Assembly (NCBI GenBank): GCA_041640815.1
Contig: JBEPZO010000019.1
Coordinates: 1 to 35,610 of the forward strand
DNA from: JANWZL01 sp041640815
Lineage (GTDB): Bacteria; Pseudomonadota; Gammaproteobacteria; Burkholderiales; Thiobacillaceae
Length of the DNA stretch: 35,610 bases
Direction: 5' to 3'
The position numbers were made by a program, and so were the translations under genes. Positions 7,541 to 16,513 of this stretch are shown one piece after another (positions within the stretch are counted from its first letter, which is position 1; every line of letters starts with the position of its first letter). Below the pieces are notes generated by a model, which was given only the letters and a program-made list of their open reading frames with translations, was not told the origin of the DNA and ran no database searches.

Positions 7541-8449
7541 TCAAGAAAGCCAGTCGCGTGGCTTGAGAAAATCGGTGTACAGCCTCGCTTCCGGCGAGCC
7601 CGGTTCCGGCTGCCAGGCGTAGCGCCATTTGACGATCGGCGGCAGCGACATGAGGATCGATTCCGTGCGGCCGCCCGACTGCAGACCGAACAGCGTGCCG
7701 CGGTCCCACACCAGGTTGAACTCCACGTAACGGCCCCGGCGATAGGCCTGGAAGTCACGCTCTCGCTCGCCGTAGGGGATATCCACCCGGCGCTCCAAGA
7801 TGGGCAGATAGGCCGGCAGGAAATGGTCACCGACACTCTCGGTGAGGTTGAAGGCGTGGTCAAAGCCGCCTTCGTTGAAATCGTCGTAGAAGATGCCGCC
7901 CACGCCGCGGGGCTCGTTGCGGTGCTTGAGGAAGAAATATTCGTCGCACCATTTCTTGAAGCGGCAATAGTAGTCGGCGCCGAACGGCTCCAGGGCCTTG
8001 CGGCAGATGGCGTGAAAGTGGCGGGCGTCCTCTTCGAAACCATAGTAAGGTGTGAGATCCATCCCGCCGCCAAACCACCAGACCGGCTCGCCACCCTCAG
8101 CAGCGGCGGGATAGGCGCAGAAGAAGCGCACGTTCATGTGCACCGTGGGCGCGTAGGGATTACGCGGGTGTAGCACCAGTGACACCCCCATCGCCTCCCA
8201 TGGACGCCCCGCAAGCTCCGGCCGGTGCGCAGTGGCAGACGGGGGGAGCCGCTCGCCCATGACATGGGAAAAGTTGACCCCGCCCCGCTCCAGGAGGTTG
8301 CCCTCCTCGATCAAACGGGTGATGCCGCCGCCGCCCTCAGGTCGTTGCCAGACGTCTTTCAGAAACGGCTTGCCATCGACCTGCTCGAGGCGCTGGACGA
8401 TCAATTCCTGCAGCTTCAGGAAGTATGGTTTGACCCGCTGAGGATACAT
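7541..8449 (-). CDS. hemF: Oxygen-dependent coproporphyrinogen III oxidase
   Basis: Oxidatively decarboxylates two propionates of coproporphyrinogen III to give protoporphyrinogen IX, using O2. The 302 residues match the family length (E. coli HemF 299). Strongly conserved blocks are present: GGGGITR near the N-terminus, GVSLVLHPRNPYAPTVHMN, the WWFGGGMDLTPYY block, GGIFYDDF, and YVEFNLVWDRGTLFGLQSGG near the C-terminus. Its presence implies an aerobic or microaerobic lifestyle; an oxygen-independent HemN could exist elsewhere. No strong ribosome site precedes the ATG. The downstream PBP gene begins 6 bases after the stop, so the two are probably co-transcribed even though their functions are unrelated. 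Confidence 0.97.
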   Translation of the reverse strand: MYPQRVKPYFLKLQELIVQRLEQVDGKPFLKDVWQRPEGGGGITRLIEEGNLLERGGVNFSHVMGERLPPSATAHRPELAGRPWEAMGVSLVLHPRNPYAPTVHMNVRFFCAYPAAAEGGEPVWWFGGGMDLTPYYGFEEDARHFHAICRKALEPFGADYYCRFKKWCDEYFFLKHRNEPRGVGGIFYDDFNEGGFDHAFNLTESVGDHFLPAYLPILERRVDIPYGERERDFQAYRRGRYVEFNLVWDRGTLFGLQSGGRTESILMSLPPIVKWRYAWQPEPGSPEARLYTDFLKPRDWLS

Positions 8450-9104
8450 CGTCGCTATTTACTGTCGGTGAAAAAGAAATTTTACGTCAGCCGGCTATTC
8501 TGAGGGGGAGTGGTAGATAAAGCAGAGGCGGCAACAGCTTGGTTCACCCAGCAACAACCCAGCACTATCCTTATTTCTGGTCCATACGCAGATAATTGGT
8601 GACCTCTCAATAGTTTGTTTTGGGGCCCTTTACCTCGGCTAAACGAACCCGTTTAGAAAACTCTGCATAACTTTCTGCGGTGGGCTTCGTTGCGAGGATA
8701 GCGGCTTCGGCCGGCCCTGCGGGCGAAAACAATCGGCTGTGCCGATGTTGGCCTACGTCAAACTCTGTTTTCGCTCCCTCGCCTAACTCATTGTTATGTC
8801 GCGGCAAAAGCCGTGCCGCACCCTCCATCTCGCTCGCGCCGTTCTGCAAAGTTCCCTTAACGGTTGATGGGAAACCTAGGACTAGGTTGAGACAGATTTT
8901 ACACTGGCCGCGATGCCAGTTCGTTACGAAGCCTTAGATGAGCAAGCTCTTTGTATTCAAAAAGCTTGCCTCTTCGACGGGGATGAGCGGCAAGACTCCT
9001 ATTCAGCCTGTTGAAGTTTTTTCGTAGCCAAACCGGGCAACACCAGTGCCGAGAGTAAGCTCCCAATCCGATCGCACCGCAACTAGGCCCTTACTCCGGC
9101 CGCG
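8450..9104. other. 655-base intergenic region hemF / purD, no intact gene
   Basis: No recognised gene. Short frames exist (an 80-codon minus frame 8607-8849, an 85-codon plus frame 8680-8937, a 33-residue plus frame 8913-9014) but none matches a family I know and none has a clear ribosome site. Small inverted repeats are present: ATCGGC/GCCGAT around 8733-8747 and CGGC-AAAA-GCCG near 8802. At about 9000-9022, on the minus strand, AACTTCAACAGGCTGAATAGG resembles the ends of some insertion sequences. The region may hold a decayed mobile element. Confidence 0.5.
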
Positions 9105-10394
9105 TCAGTTTCGATGGCTTCTTCCCCTACGCTGCAGCGCGCGCCAGCCGATGTCCCGGCGCATCTGCCGGCCAGCGAACTCGATGCCCTCGGCCACCTC
9201 GTAAGCGCGGCTCTGAGCGATCTTGACCGTATCGCCCAGGGCGGTGACGCACAGCACCCGCCCACCGGCCGTGACCACCTGCTCGCCAACGAGGGCGGTG
9301 CCGGCGTGGAAGACATGGCAGTCTTCTGTGTTCACCCCCAGGCCGCTGATGGGATCACCGGTGCGAGGGGCATGGGGATAGCCCTCCGCCGCGAGGACGA
9401 CGCCCAGGGCGTAGCGGCGGTCCCATTTCGCCTCCACCTGATCGAGCTCACCCCTGAGGGCGGCCTCGATCAGCTGGGAGAGATCGTTTTTCAGCCGCAT
9501 CATGATCGGCTGCGTCTCGGGGTCGCCCAAGCGGCAGTTGAACTCCAACACGCGTGGCGCGCCGTCTTCACCCACCATCACCCCGGCATAGAGGAAGCCG
9601 GTGTAGGGCGTGCCCTCCTCTCGCATCCCTTGTACGGCGGGGCGGATGATCTCGCGCAGGATGCGGGCATGCAGCTCGGGAGTGATCACAGGGGCCGGCG
9701 AATAGGCCCCCATGCCGCCGGTGTTGGGACCGCGGTCACCGTCGAGCAGGCGTTTGTGGTCCTGGCTGGTGGCGAGCGGCAGCACGTGTTCGCCGTCGAC
9801 CATGACGATGAAACTGGCCTCCTCGCCGCTGAGGTATTCCTCGATGACGACGCGACGACCCGCCTCGCCCAAGCGATTGCCGGAGAGCATGGCCTGCACG
9901 GCGGCATGGGCCTCCTCCGGCGTGGTGGCCACCACCACCCCTTTGCCAGCAGCAAGCCCATCCGCCTTGATGACGATGGGTGCGCCCTTGGCGCGGATAT
10001 AGGCATGCGCCGCCTCGGCGTCGCCAAAGCTCGCATAGGCGGCCGTGGGGATGCCGTGGCGTTGCATGAAGGCCTTGGCGAATGCCTTCGAGCTTTCCAA
10101 CCGGGCAGCGGCCTGGGTGGGACCGAAGATCTTGAGACCGGCGGCGCGGAAGGCATCAACGATACCCGCCGCCAGCGGCGCCTCGGGACCGACCACGGTA
10201 TAAGCGATGTCCTCGCGCCGGCAAAATTCGATCAGATCGGTAAAGTCCGTCAATGCCAGGTTTTCCAGGCCTGGCTCGCGTGCCGTGCCGCCGTTGCCAG
10301 GGGCGACATAGACCTTGTGTACCCGCGGACTTTGCGCGAGCCGCCAGGCCAGGGCGTGTTCCCGCCCCCCTGAGCCAATGACCAGGATCTTCAT
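9105..10394 (-). CDS. purD: Phosphoribosylamine--glycine ligase (GAR synthetase)
   Basis: ATP-dependent ligation of glycine to phosphoribosylamine, step 2 of de novo purine synthesis. 429 residues, the usual length. The N-terminal MKILVIGSGGREHALAW is diagnostic; the ATP-grasp core shows IKADGLAAGKGVVVA, and the nucleotide/metal-binding block EFNCRLGDPETQ follows. The C-terminal domain is complete, ending in a basic tail. It follows purH with a 78-base spacer that contains a strong hairpin (10442-10459). The ATG at 10394 has no clear ribosome site, but the first residues match the family exactly. Confidence 0.97.
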   Translation of the reverse strand: MKILVIGSGGREHALAWRLAQSPRVHKVYVAPGNGGTAREPGLENLALTDFTDLIEFCRREDIAYTVVGPEAPLAAGIVDAFRAAGLKIFGPTQAAARLESSKAFAKAFMQRHGIPTAAYASFGDAEAAHAYIRAKGAPIVIKADGLAAGKGVVVATTPEEAHAAVQAMLSGNRLGEAGRRVVIEEYLSGEEASFIVMVDGEHVLPLATSQDHKRLLDGDRGPNTGGMGAYSPAPVITPELHARILREIIRPAVQGMREEGTPYTGFLYAGVMVGEDGAPRVLEFNCRLGDPETQPIMMRLKNDLSQLIEAALRGELDQVEAKWDRRYALGVVLAAEGYPHAPRTGDPISGLGVNTEDCHVFHAGTALVGEQVVTAGGRVLCVTALGDTVKIAQSRAYEVAEGIEFAGRQMRRDIGWRALQRRGRSHRN

Positions 10395-10441
10395 TGTGAT
10401 GGGTGTGGGATGAATGATGCGTAGGGGTTGAATTTTATCGC

Positions 10442-10459
10442 GATCAGGCCATCCTGATC
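10442..10459 (-). other. Stem-loop in the purH-purD spacer
   Basis: GATCAGG (10442-10448) and CCTGATC (10453-10459) form a perfect 7-bp stem with a 4-base loop, between the purH stop and the purD start. On the transcribed (minus) strand it is followed by GCGATAAAATTC, not a T-run, so it looks more like an RNA processing or partial attenuation element, or a protein-binding palindrome, than a full terminator. Confidence 0.5.
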
Positions 10460-10472
10460 TGCCAAGCCAATC

Positions 10473-12026
<1,554 letters not shown>

Positions 12027-12130
12027 GTTGGTGATGGAGTAGAGCGTGGGAGGTAGGGAGTCGGGCGTGGGGTGGGGCATGGGGAGTAGAGTTTATTCTT
12101 TCCCCGCTACCCACCGCCAATTGCTGATTT

Positions 12131-12373
12131 TTACTTGATACCGTGCTGCTGCATCTTCTTCCTGAGGGTGTTGCGGTTGATGCCGAGCATCTCCGCCGCA
12201 CGGCTCTGGTTCCCAGCGGCGCGCGCCAGCACCTCCTCAATAACAGGTTTTTCTACACAGTGCATTACCAGGGTGTAGACGCGTCTCGCTGGCTCCCCCC
12301 CTAGGTCGTTGAAGTATTTTTGTAGCTGCCGCCGCACACAGGCGGCCAGTTCACTCTCGTCCACGGTGGTCAT
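12131..12373 (-). CDS. fis: Fis family DNA-binding protein
   Basis: Small nucleoid-associated protein that bends DNA and modulates rRNA, recombination and growth-phase genes. 80 residues. The C-terminal helix-turn-helix is clear: RAAGNQSRAAEMLGINRNTLRKKMQQHGIK, as in Fis and the C-termini of NtrC-type regulators. The gene lies 15 bases downstream of dusB, as in the E. coli dusB-fis operon. A strong GGAGAAGG ribosome site stands just before the ATG. Betaproteobacterial members are often only annotated as Fis family because their N-terminal beta-hairpin arms differ from E. coli Fis. Confidence 0.93.
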   Translation of the reverse strand: MTTVDESELAACVRRQLQKYFNDLGGEPARRVYTLVMHCVEKPVIEEVLARAAGNQSRAAEMLGINRNTLRKKMQQHGIK

Positions 12374-12388
12374 GCCTTCTCCATAACG

Positions 12389-13414
12389 TCATGCGGCGAT
12401 ACGATCCGCAGGGGATGGATCGAGATAGACCAGGCGGCGACTGCGCTCGGCCGCCCGGTGGAAGAACTCATCGACCGCTTTACGCTGGGCGTGGGCGGTG
12501 TCCAGGCGATTCATCGCCTGCCTAAAACCTGCCGAGTTAGCGAGGCCACGGGTGTACCAAGCGATGTGCTTGCGCGCCACACGCACGCCCGTCTCCTCGC
12601 CATAGAAGCGGTAGAGCTCGTCCAGATGCTCGATGAGCACCTGATGGATCTCGGCGACCTCGGGTGCAGGCAGGAGCTCGCCCGTAGCTAAGTAGTGGGC
12701 GACTTCGCGAAAGATCCAGGGTCGGCCCTGCGCTGCCCGGCCGATCATGATGGCGTCGGCACCGGTGTAGTCGAGCACGAAACGGGCCTTTTGCGGCGTG
12801 GTGATGTCGCCGTTGGCGATGATGGGGATGCGGGCTGCCGCCTTCACGGCGCGGATGGTGTCATACTCCGCCTCGCCGCTATAGCCGCAGGCACGTGTGC
12901 GGCCATGGATGGCCAGCGCCTGGATACCGGCTGCCTCGGCGATCTTGAGGATGTTGAGGGCATTGCGATGCGCGCGGTCCCAGCCGGTGCGGATCTTGAG
13001 CGTCACCGGCACATCCGGCACGGCACGCACCACCGCCTCCAAGATGCGGCCAACCAAGGCCTCGTCCTTCAACAGGGCAGAGCCGGCCATGACGTTGCAC
13101 ACCTTTTTCGCCGGGCAGCCCATGTTGATATCGATGATCTGCGCCCCGCGGTCGGCGTTGTAGCGCGCGGCCTGGGCCATCATGGCCGGGTCGGCGCCGG
13201 CAATCTGCACGGAGATGGGCGCCACCTCGCCCGTGTGGTCGGCGCGCCGCCGTGTCTTGGCCGATCCATAAAGGAGGGAGTTGGAGGTCACCATCTCGGA
13301 CACCGCCATCCCTGCACCCAGCCGCTTGCATAGCTGGCGGAAGGGCCTGTCCGTGACGCCGGCCATAGGGGCGAGGATGACGTTGTTTGCGAGGTGATAA
13401 GGACCGATCTGCAT
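12389..13414 (-). CDS. dusB: tRNA-dihydrouridine synthase B
   Basis: FMN-dependent reduction of specific uridines in the tRNA D-loop to dihydrouridine. 341 residues, a little longer than E. coli DusB (321). The TIM-barrel start LAPMAGVTDRPFRQLC, the catalytic Cys100 in INMGCPAKKVCN, the KIRTGWD segment and the FMN-phosphate site DAIMIGRAAQGRPWIF are all visible. First gene of the dusB-fis operon; a TAGAAT box at 13442-13447 on the minus strand is a possible -10 element. The gene is divergent from lnt across a 162-base spacer. Confidence 0.96.
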   Translation of the reverse strand: MQIGPYHLANNVILAPMAGVTDRPFRQLCKRLGAGMAVSEMVTSNSLLYGSAKTRRRADHTGEVAPISVQIAGADPAMMAQAARYNADRGAQIIDINMGCPAKKVCNVMAGSALLKDEALVGRILEAVVRAVPDVPVTLKIRTGWDRAHRNALNILKIAEAAGIQALAIHGRTRACGYSGEAEYDTIRAVKAAARIPIIANGDITTPQKARFVLDYTGADAIMIGRAAQGRPWIFREVAHYLATGELLPAPEVAEIHQVLIEHLDELYRFYGEETGVRVARKHIAWYTRGLANSAGFRQAMNRLDTAHAQRKAVDEFFHRAAERSRRLVYLDPSPADRIAA

Positions 13415-13441
13415 TGAAGGTCGTCCAGCTTGGGGCAGTGG

Positions 13442-13447
13442 ATTCTA
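13442..13447 (-). promoter_or_regulatory. Possible -10 element for dusB-fis
   Basis: The minus strand reads TAGAAT, five of six matches to the sigma-70 -10 consensus, about 28 bases upstream of the dusB ATG. No good -35 lies 16-18 bases further upstream. Possible only. Confidence 0.3.
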
Positions 13448-13576
13448 CTCATAAGCGATGTAGTACAAAAGCGGAGAATCCGGCAAGGACAGCGTTACCT
13501 AGCATTAGTCTAAGCCTAGCTACGGCAGGGCACTGGGTTGGCACCATACATGGTACAGGGATAGAAATACACTGAG

Positions 13577-15052
13577 ATGATGTCTGCTACTGTTTGCCTT
13601 AACCGCCTGCGCATGCCCGCCCTGGCCTTGTTGCTGGGGGCGGCGAGCGTGTTCGGCTTCGCCCCCTTCTACCTTTTCCCCCTGCCCATCTTGGCGCTGG
13701 CGCTCACCCTCCACCTTTTGCGCCGGGCAGATGCGCGCTCGGCCTTCGCCGTGGGGTATGCCTTTGGGCTGGGCTGGTTTCTGGCCGGGGTGTCCTGGGT
13801 CTATGTCAGCATGCACGACATCGGCGGCATGCCGGCGCCGCTGGCAGGGCTGGCCGTCGTGCTCTTCGCCGCCTATCTGGCCCTCTTTCCTGCCCTGGCG
13901 CTCGCGCTCCCCGTGCGCTGGCGGCTGCCGCAGCCTGTGCGTTCCCTGCTCGCTGTCCCAGCGCTGTGGGTGCTCATGGACTGGCTGCGCGGCACCCTGT
14001 TCACTGGCTTTCCCTGGCAAGCGCTGGGCTATTCCCAGGCGCCTTGGAGCCCGCTTGCCGGCTACGCACCCGTGCTCGGCGTGCATGGGGTGACGGGTCT
14101 GGCGGTGTTCACCGCCGCCGCCTTGGCGCTCGCCCGGCCGATGCCTTGGGTCCTGGCGCTGGCGGTATGGGCGGGCGGCTGGGGGTTGGGACAGGTAACA
14201 TGGACGCGGCCGGCCGGCGAGCCGGTGACAGTGAGCCTGCTGCAGGGCAACATCGCGCAGGCGCTCAAGTTCAGGCCGGAACGGCTCGCCGAAACCCTAC
14301 ACACCTACCGCCGCCTGGTGCTCGACAGCCGAAGCCGCCTCATCGTGCTACCGGAGACGGCGTTGCCCGTCTTCCTCGATAGCGTGCCGAGCGATTATCT
14401 CAATGCGCTGGCGGCGCATGCACGCGCGAACGGCGGTGAGCTGCTCGTGGGCGTGCCAGAGCGCGTGGGTGAGCGCTACTACAACAGCGTCATCTCCCTG
14501 GGCTCGGCCACCCCGCAGGTCTATCGCAAGGTCCACCTCGTACCCTTTGGCGAGTTCGTGCCGCCCGGTTTCCGCTGGTTCATCGATCTCATGTACATCC
14601 CGCTGGGCGACTTCGCCCGCGGCCGGCCCGGTGAGCCACCCATGGCGCTGGTGGGCGAGCGCGTGGCGGTCAACGTCTGCTATGAAGACGTCTTCGGCGA
14701 AGAGCTGATCCACGCCTTGCCCATGGCCACGCTGATGGTCAACGTCAGCAACGACGCCTGGTTCGGCGACTCCTTCGCGCCTTGGCAGCACCTGCAGATC
14801 GGCCAGATGCGGGCTCTGGAGACCGGCCGCTGGTGGCTGCGGGCGAACAACACCGGCATTACCGCCATCCTCGACGAGCGCGGCCAGGTGCGTGCCAGCC
14901 TGCCGCCCTTCACCACCGATGCCCTGCATGGCACGGCGCAGGGGCGTATGGGTCTGACCCCCTATGCGCGCTGGGGTAACGGCGCTGCCTTGACCCTCGC
15001 GGCGTTCGGCCTGCTGGCGGCATTCTGGCTGGGCCGGCCTCGGCGGGCGTAA
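13577..15052 (+). CDS. lnt: Apolipoprotein N-acyltransferase
   Basis: Inner-membrane enzyme that transfers an acyl chain to the N-terminal cysteine of apolipoproteins, the last step of lipoprotein maturation. 491 residues: about six hydrophobic segments in residues 12-210, then a periplasmic nitrilase domain. The nitrilase triad is visible as Glu260 (VLPETALP), Lys318 (YRKVHLVPFGEF) and Cys368 (NVCYEDVFGE), and a final hydrophobic helix spans about 470-487. In many proteobacteria lnt follows corC/ybeX; here it stands alone, divergent from dusB. An imperfect palindrome ACCATACATGGT lies about 35 bases upstream of the start. ATG at 13577 or the adjacent 13580 are both possible. Confidence 0.96.
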   Translation: MMSATVCLNRLRMPALALLLGAASVFGFAPFYLFPLPILALALTLHLLRRADARSAFAVGYAFGLGWFLAGVSWVYVSMHDIGGMPAPLAGLAVVLFAAYLALFPALALALPVRWRLPQPVRSLLAVPALWVLMDWLRGTLFTGFPWQALGYSQAPWSPLAGYAPVLGVHGVTGLAVFTAAALALARPMPWVLALAVWAGGWGLGQVTWTRPAGEPVTVSLLQGNIAQALKFRPERLAETLHTYRRLVLDSRSRLIVLPETALPVFLDSVPSDYLNALAAHARANGGELLVGVPERVGERYYNSVISLGSATPQVYRKVHLVPFGEFVPPGFRWFIDLMYIPLGDFARGRPGEPPMALVGERVAVNVCYEDVFGEELIHALPMATLMVNVSNDAWFGDSFAPWQHLQIGQMRALETGRWWLRANNTGITAILDERGQVRASLPPFTTDALHGTAQGRMGLTPYARWGNGAALTLAAFGLLAAFWLGRPRRA

Positions 15053-15085
15053 AATAGCCACTTCGTTTTCTATCATCACGTCCAC

Positions 15086-16141
15086 GTGGCCCCCTCCATA
15101 CGCCTGACCCATCTCTCGCACGGCGGCGGCTGTGGCTGCAAGATCGCCCCGGCGGTGCTGGAACAGATCCTTGCCGAAACCCCCTACGCCAAGGGCATCG
15201 CCGCCGCCTTCCCGGACCTGCTGGTCGGCATCGAGACGAGTGACGACGCGGCGGTGTGGCGGCTCAACGACCGCCAGGCCATCGTCGCCACCACCGACTT
15301 CTTCATGCCCATCGTCGACGACCCCTTCGAGTTTGGCCGCATCGCCGCCACCAACGCCATCTCTGACGTCTATGCCATGGGGGGGCGGCCGCTGTTTGCC
15401 CTCGCTCTGGTCGGCATGCCCTTGGACAAGCTCTCGCCGGAGGTCATCCGCCGCATCCTGGCGGGAGGCGAGGCGGCGGCGAGCGCGGCCGGCATCCCCA
15501 TCGCCGGCGGTCACTCCATCGACGCCTCGGAGCCGATCTATGGCCTGGTGGCGATCGGGGTGGTCGATCCCGCGCGCATCAAACGCAACAACGCGGCCCG
15601 TGCAGGTGACCTGCTGGTGTTGGGCAAGGGTCTGGGCGTCGGTATCTACTCGGCGGCACTCAAGAAGGATGCCCTGCCGGCCGAGGCCTATGCGGCCATG
15701 ATCGCCTCCACCACGCAGCTCAACACGCCGGGGCCGGAACTCGCCGAGCTCGAGGGGGTGCATGCCATGACCGATGTCACCGGCTTCGGCCTGCTCGGCC
15801 ACACGCTGGAGATCGCGCGCGGCTCGAGGCTCACCGCGCACCTCGAATTCGGCCGCGTCCCCATCCTTCCACAAGCGGCGGAACTCGCTCAGGCCGGCTA
15901 CGTAACTGGCGCAAGTAACCGCAACTGGGCGAGCTATGGTCAGGACGTCAAGCTATTGGAGGGCTGTGCCGACTGGCAGCGCGCCATCCTCACCGACCCG
16001 CAGACCAGCGGCGGGCTCCTGGTGGCCTGCAGTGAGGAGGCGCTACCGGCGGTCATGCAGGTCTTCCGTCGGCATGGCTTCGAACGCGCGGCGATGATCG
16101 GCAGGCTGGAAGCGGGAGCGCCAGGGGTGGTGTTGCTCTGA
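15086..16141 (+). CDS. selD: Selenide, water dikinase (selenophosphate synthetase)
   Basis: Makes selenophosphate from selenide and ATP for selenocysteine-tRNA and/or 2-selenouridine in tRNA. 351 residues with a GTG start, 33 bases after lnt. The N-terminal motif HGGGCGCKI places the catalytic Cys at 16 and Lys at 19 (Cys17/Lys20 in E. coli); the active site uses Cys, not selenocysteine. ATTDFFMPIVDDPFEFGRIAATNAISDVYAMGG, the metal/ATP segment (first 20 residues from 71), TDVTGFGLLGH and DPQTSGGLL are conserved. No selA, selB, selC or selU is in this window, so which selenium pathway it feeds cannot be told. Confidence 0.96.
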   Translation: MAPSIRLTHLSHGGGCGCKIAPAVLEQILAETPYAKGIAAAFPDLLVGIETSDDAAVWRLNDRQAIVATTDFFMPIVDDPFEFGRIAATNAISDVYAMGGRPLFALALVGMPLDKLSPEVIRRILAGGEAAASAAGIPIAGGHSIDASEPIYGLVAIGVVDPARIKRNNAARAGDLLVLGKGLGVGIYSAALKKDALPAEAYAAMIASTTQLNTPGPELAELEGVHAMTDVTGFGLLGHTLEIARGSRLTAHLEFGRVPILPQAAELAQAGYVTGASNRNWASYGQDVKLLEGCADWQRAILTDPQTSGGLLVACSEEALPAVMQVFRRHGFERAAMIGRLEAGAPGVVLL

Positions 16142-16513
16142 CAACCATCGTCAGTTCCTTGACCTTAAACATTGCGCTCAGCCGTATATGAGGGTGCACT
16201 TAGAGCGACCAGCTCACCACCAGCCGCTGGACTGTGGGCTTTGTATGCAACGCTTAAAGCTCATAGGAAGGAGGGCGTCAGGGTACCGCCTCTCCTGACC
16301 CTATTTTCCATGAGGGCGCGGCTTAAGGCGCATGCGTGAGGCGGTTGCGTGAGACGATCGCATATGTCAAAAACGCCTAGCCGAGAAGTTGCGCCCAAGA
16401 TGGGCGGTGTATATGCGCAAGCCGAAGTGCGTTTTCGGCGACTTAGGCGGGCATGAGCACCAAACAGGGGTCAGCAAGGCACGAGCCAGTCGAAGGGACA
16501 ATCCGGGTTCAAC
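16142..16513. other. Intergenic region selD / prlC with dense inverted repeats
   Basis: 372 bases between convergent selD and prlC with no protein-like frame. Right after the selD stop, CTGAC/GTCAG (16138-16154) forms a weak 5-bp stem followed by TTCCTTG. GTCAGG/CCTGAC around 16278-16300 is another short stem. GCGTGAG occurs twice (16334-16340 and 16347-16353), 13 bases apart. From 16374 to 16449 there is a set of nested inverted repeats, listed separately. Confidence 0.55.
16374..16449. repeat. Nested inverted-repeat element
   Basis: Outer arms: CGCCTAGCCGA (16374-16384) pairs with TCGGC (16435-16439) and TAGGCG (16444-16449), with a 4-base bulge. Inside: TTGCGC (16389-16394) pairs with GCGCAA (16415-16420). 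An alternative, tighter stem is CGCCCA-AGA-TGGGCG (16392-16406). On the right, GCCGAA (16421-16426) pairs with TTCGGC (16434-16439). AAAACGC (16370-16376) can also pair with GCGTTTT (16429-16435). This could be a structured RNA, a repetitive palindromic element, or a termination region for the convergent genes. Confidence 0.5.

Noticed and set aside
8607..8937. attC-like cassette recombination site around GCCTAAC/GTTAGGC
   Set aside because: Only one of the two required core sites is present; no matching GTTRRRY/RYYYAAC partner lies within a plausible distance on either strand, and no integrase gene is in the window.
14348..15874. 508-residue minus-strand frame across lnt and selD
   Set aside because: Composition is that of antisense of GC-rich genes; lnt and selD on the other strand have complete catalytic motifs.
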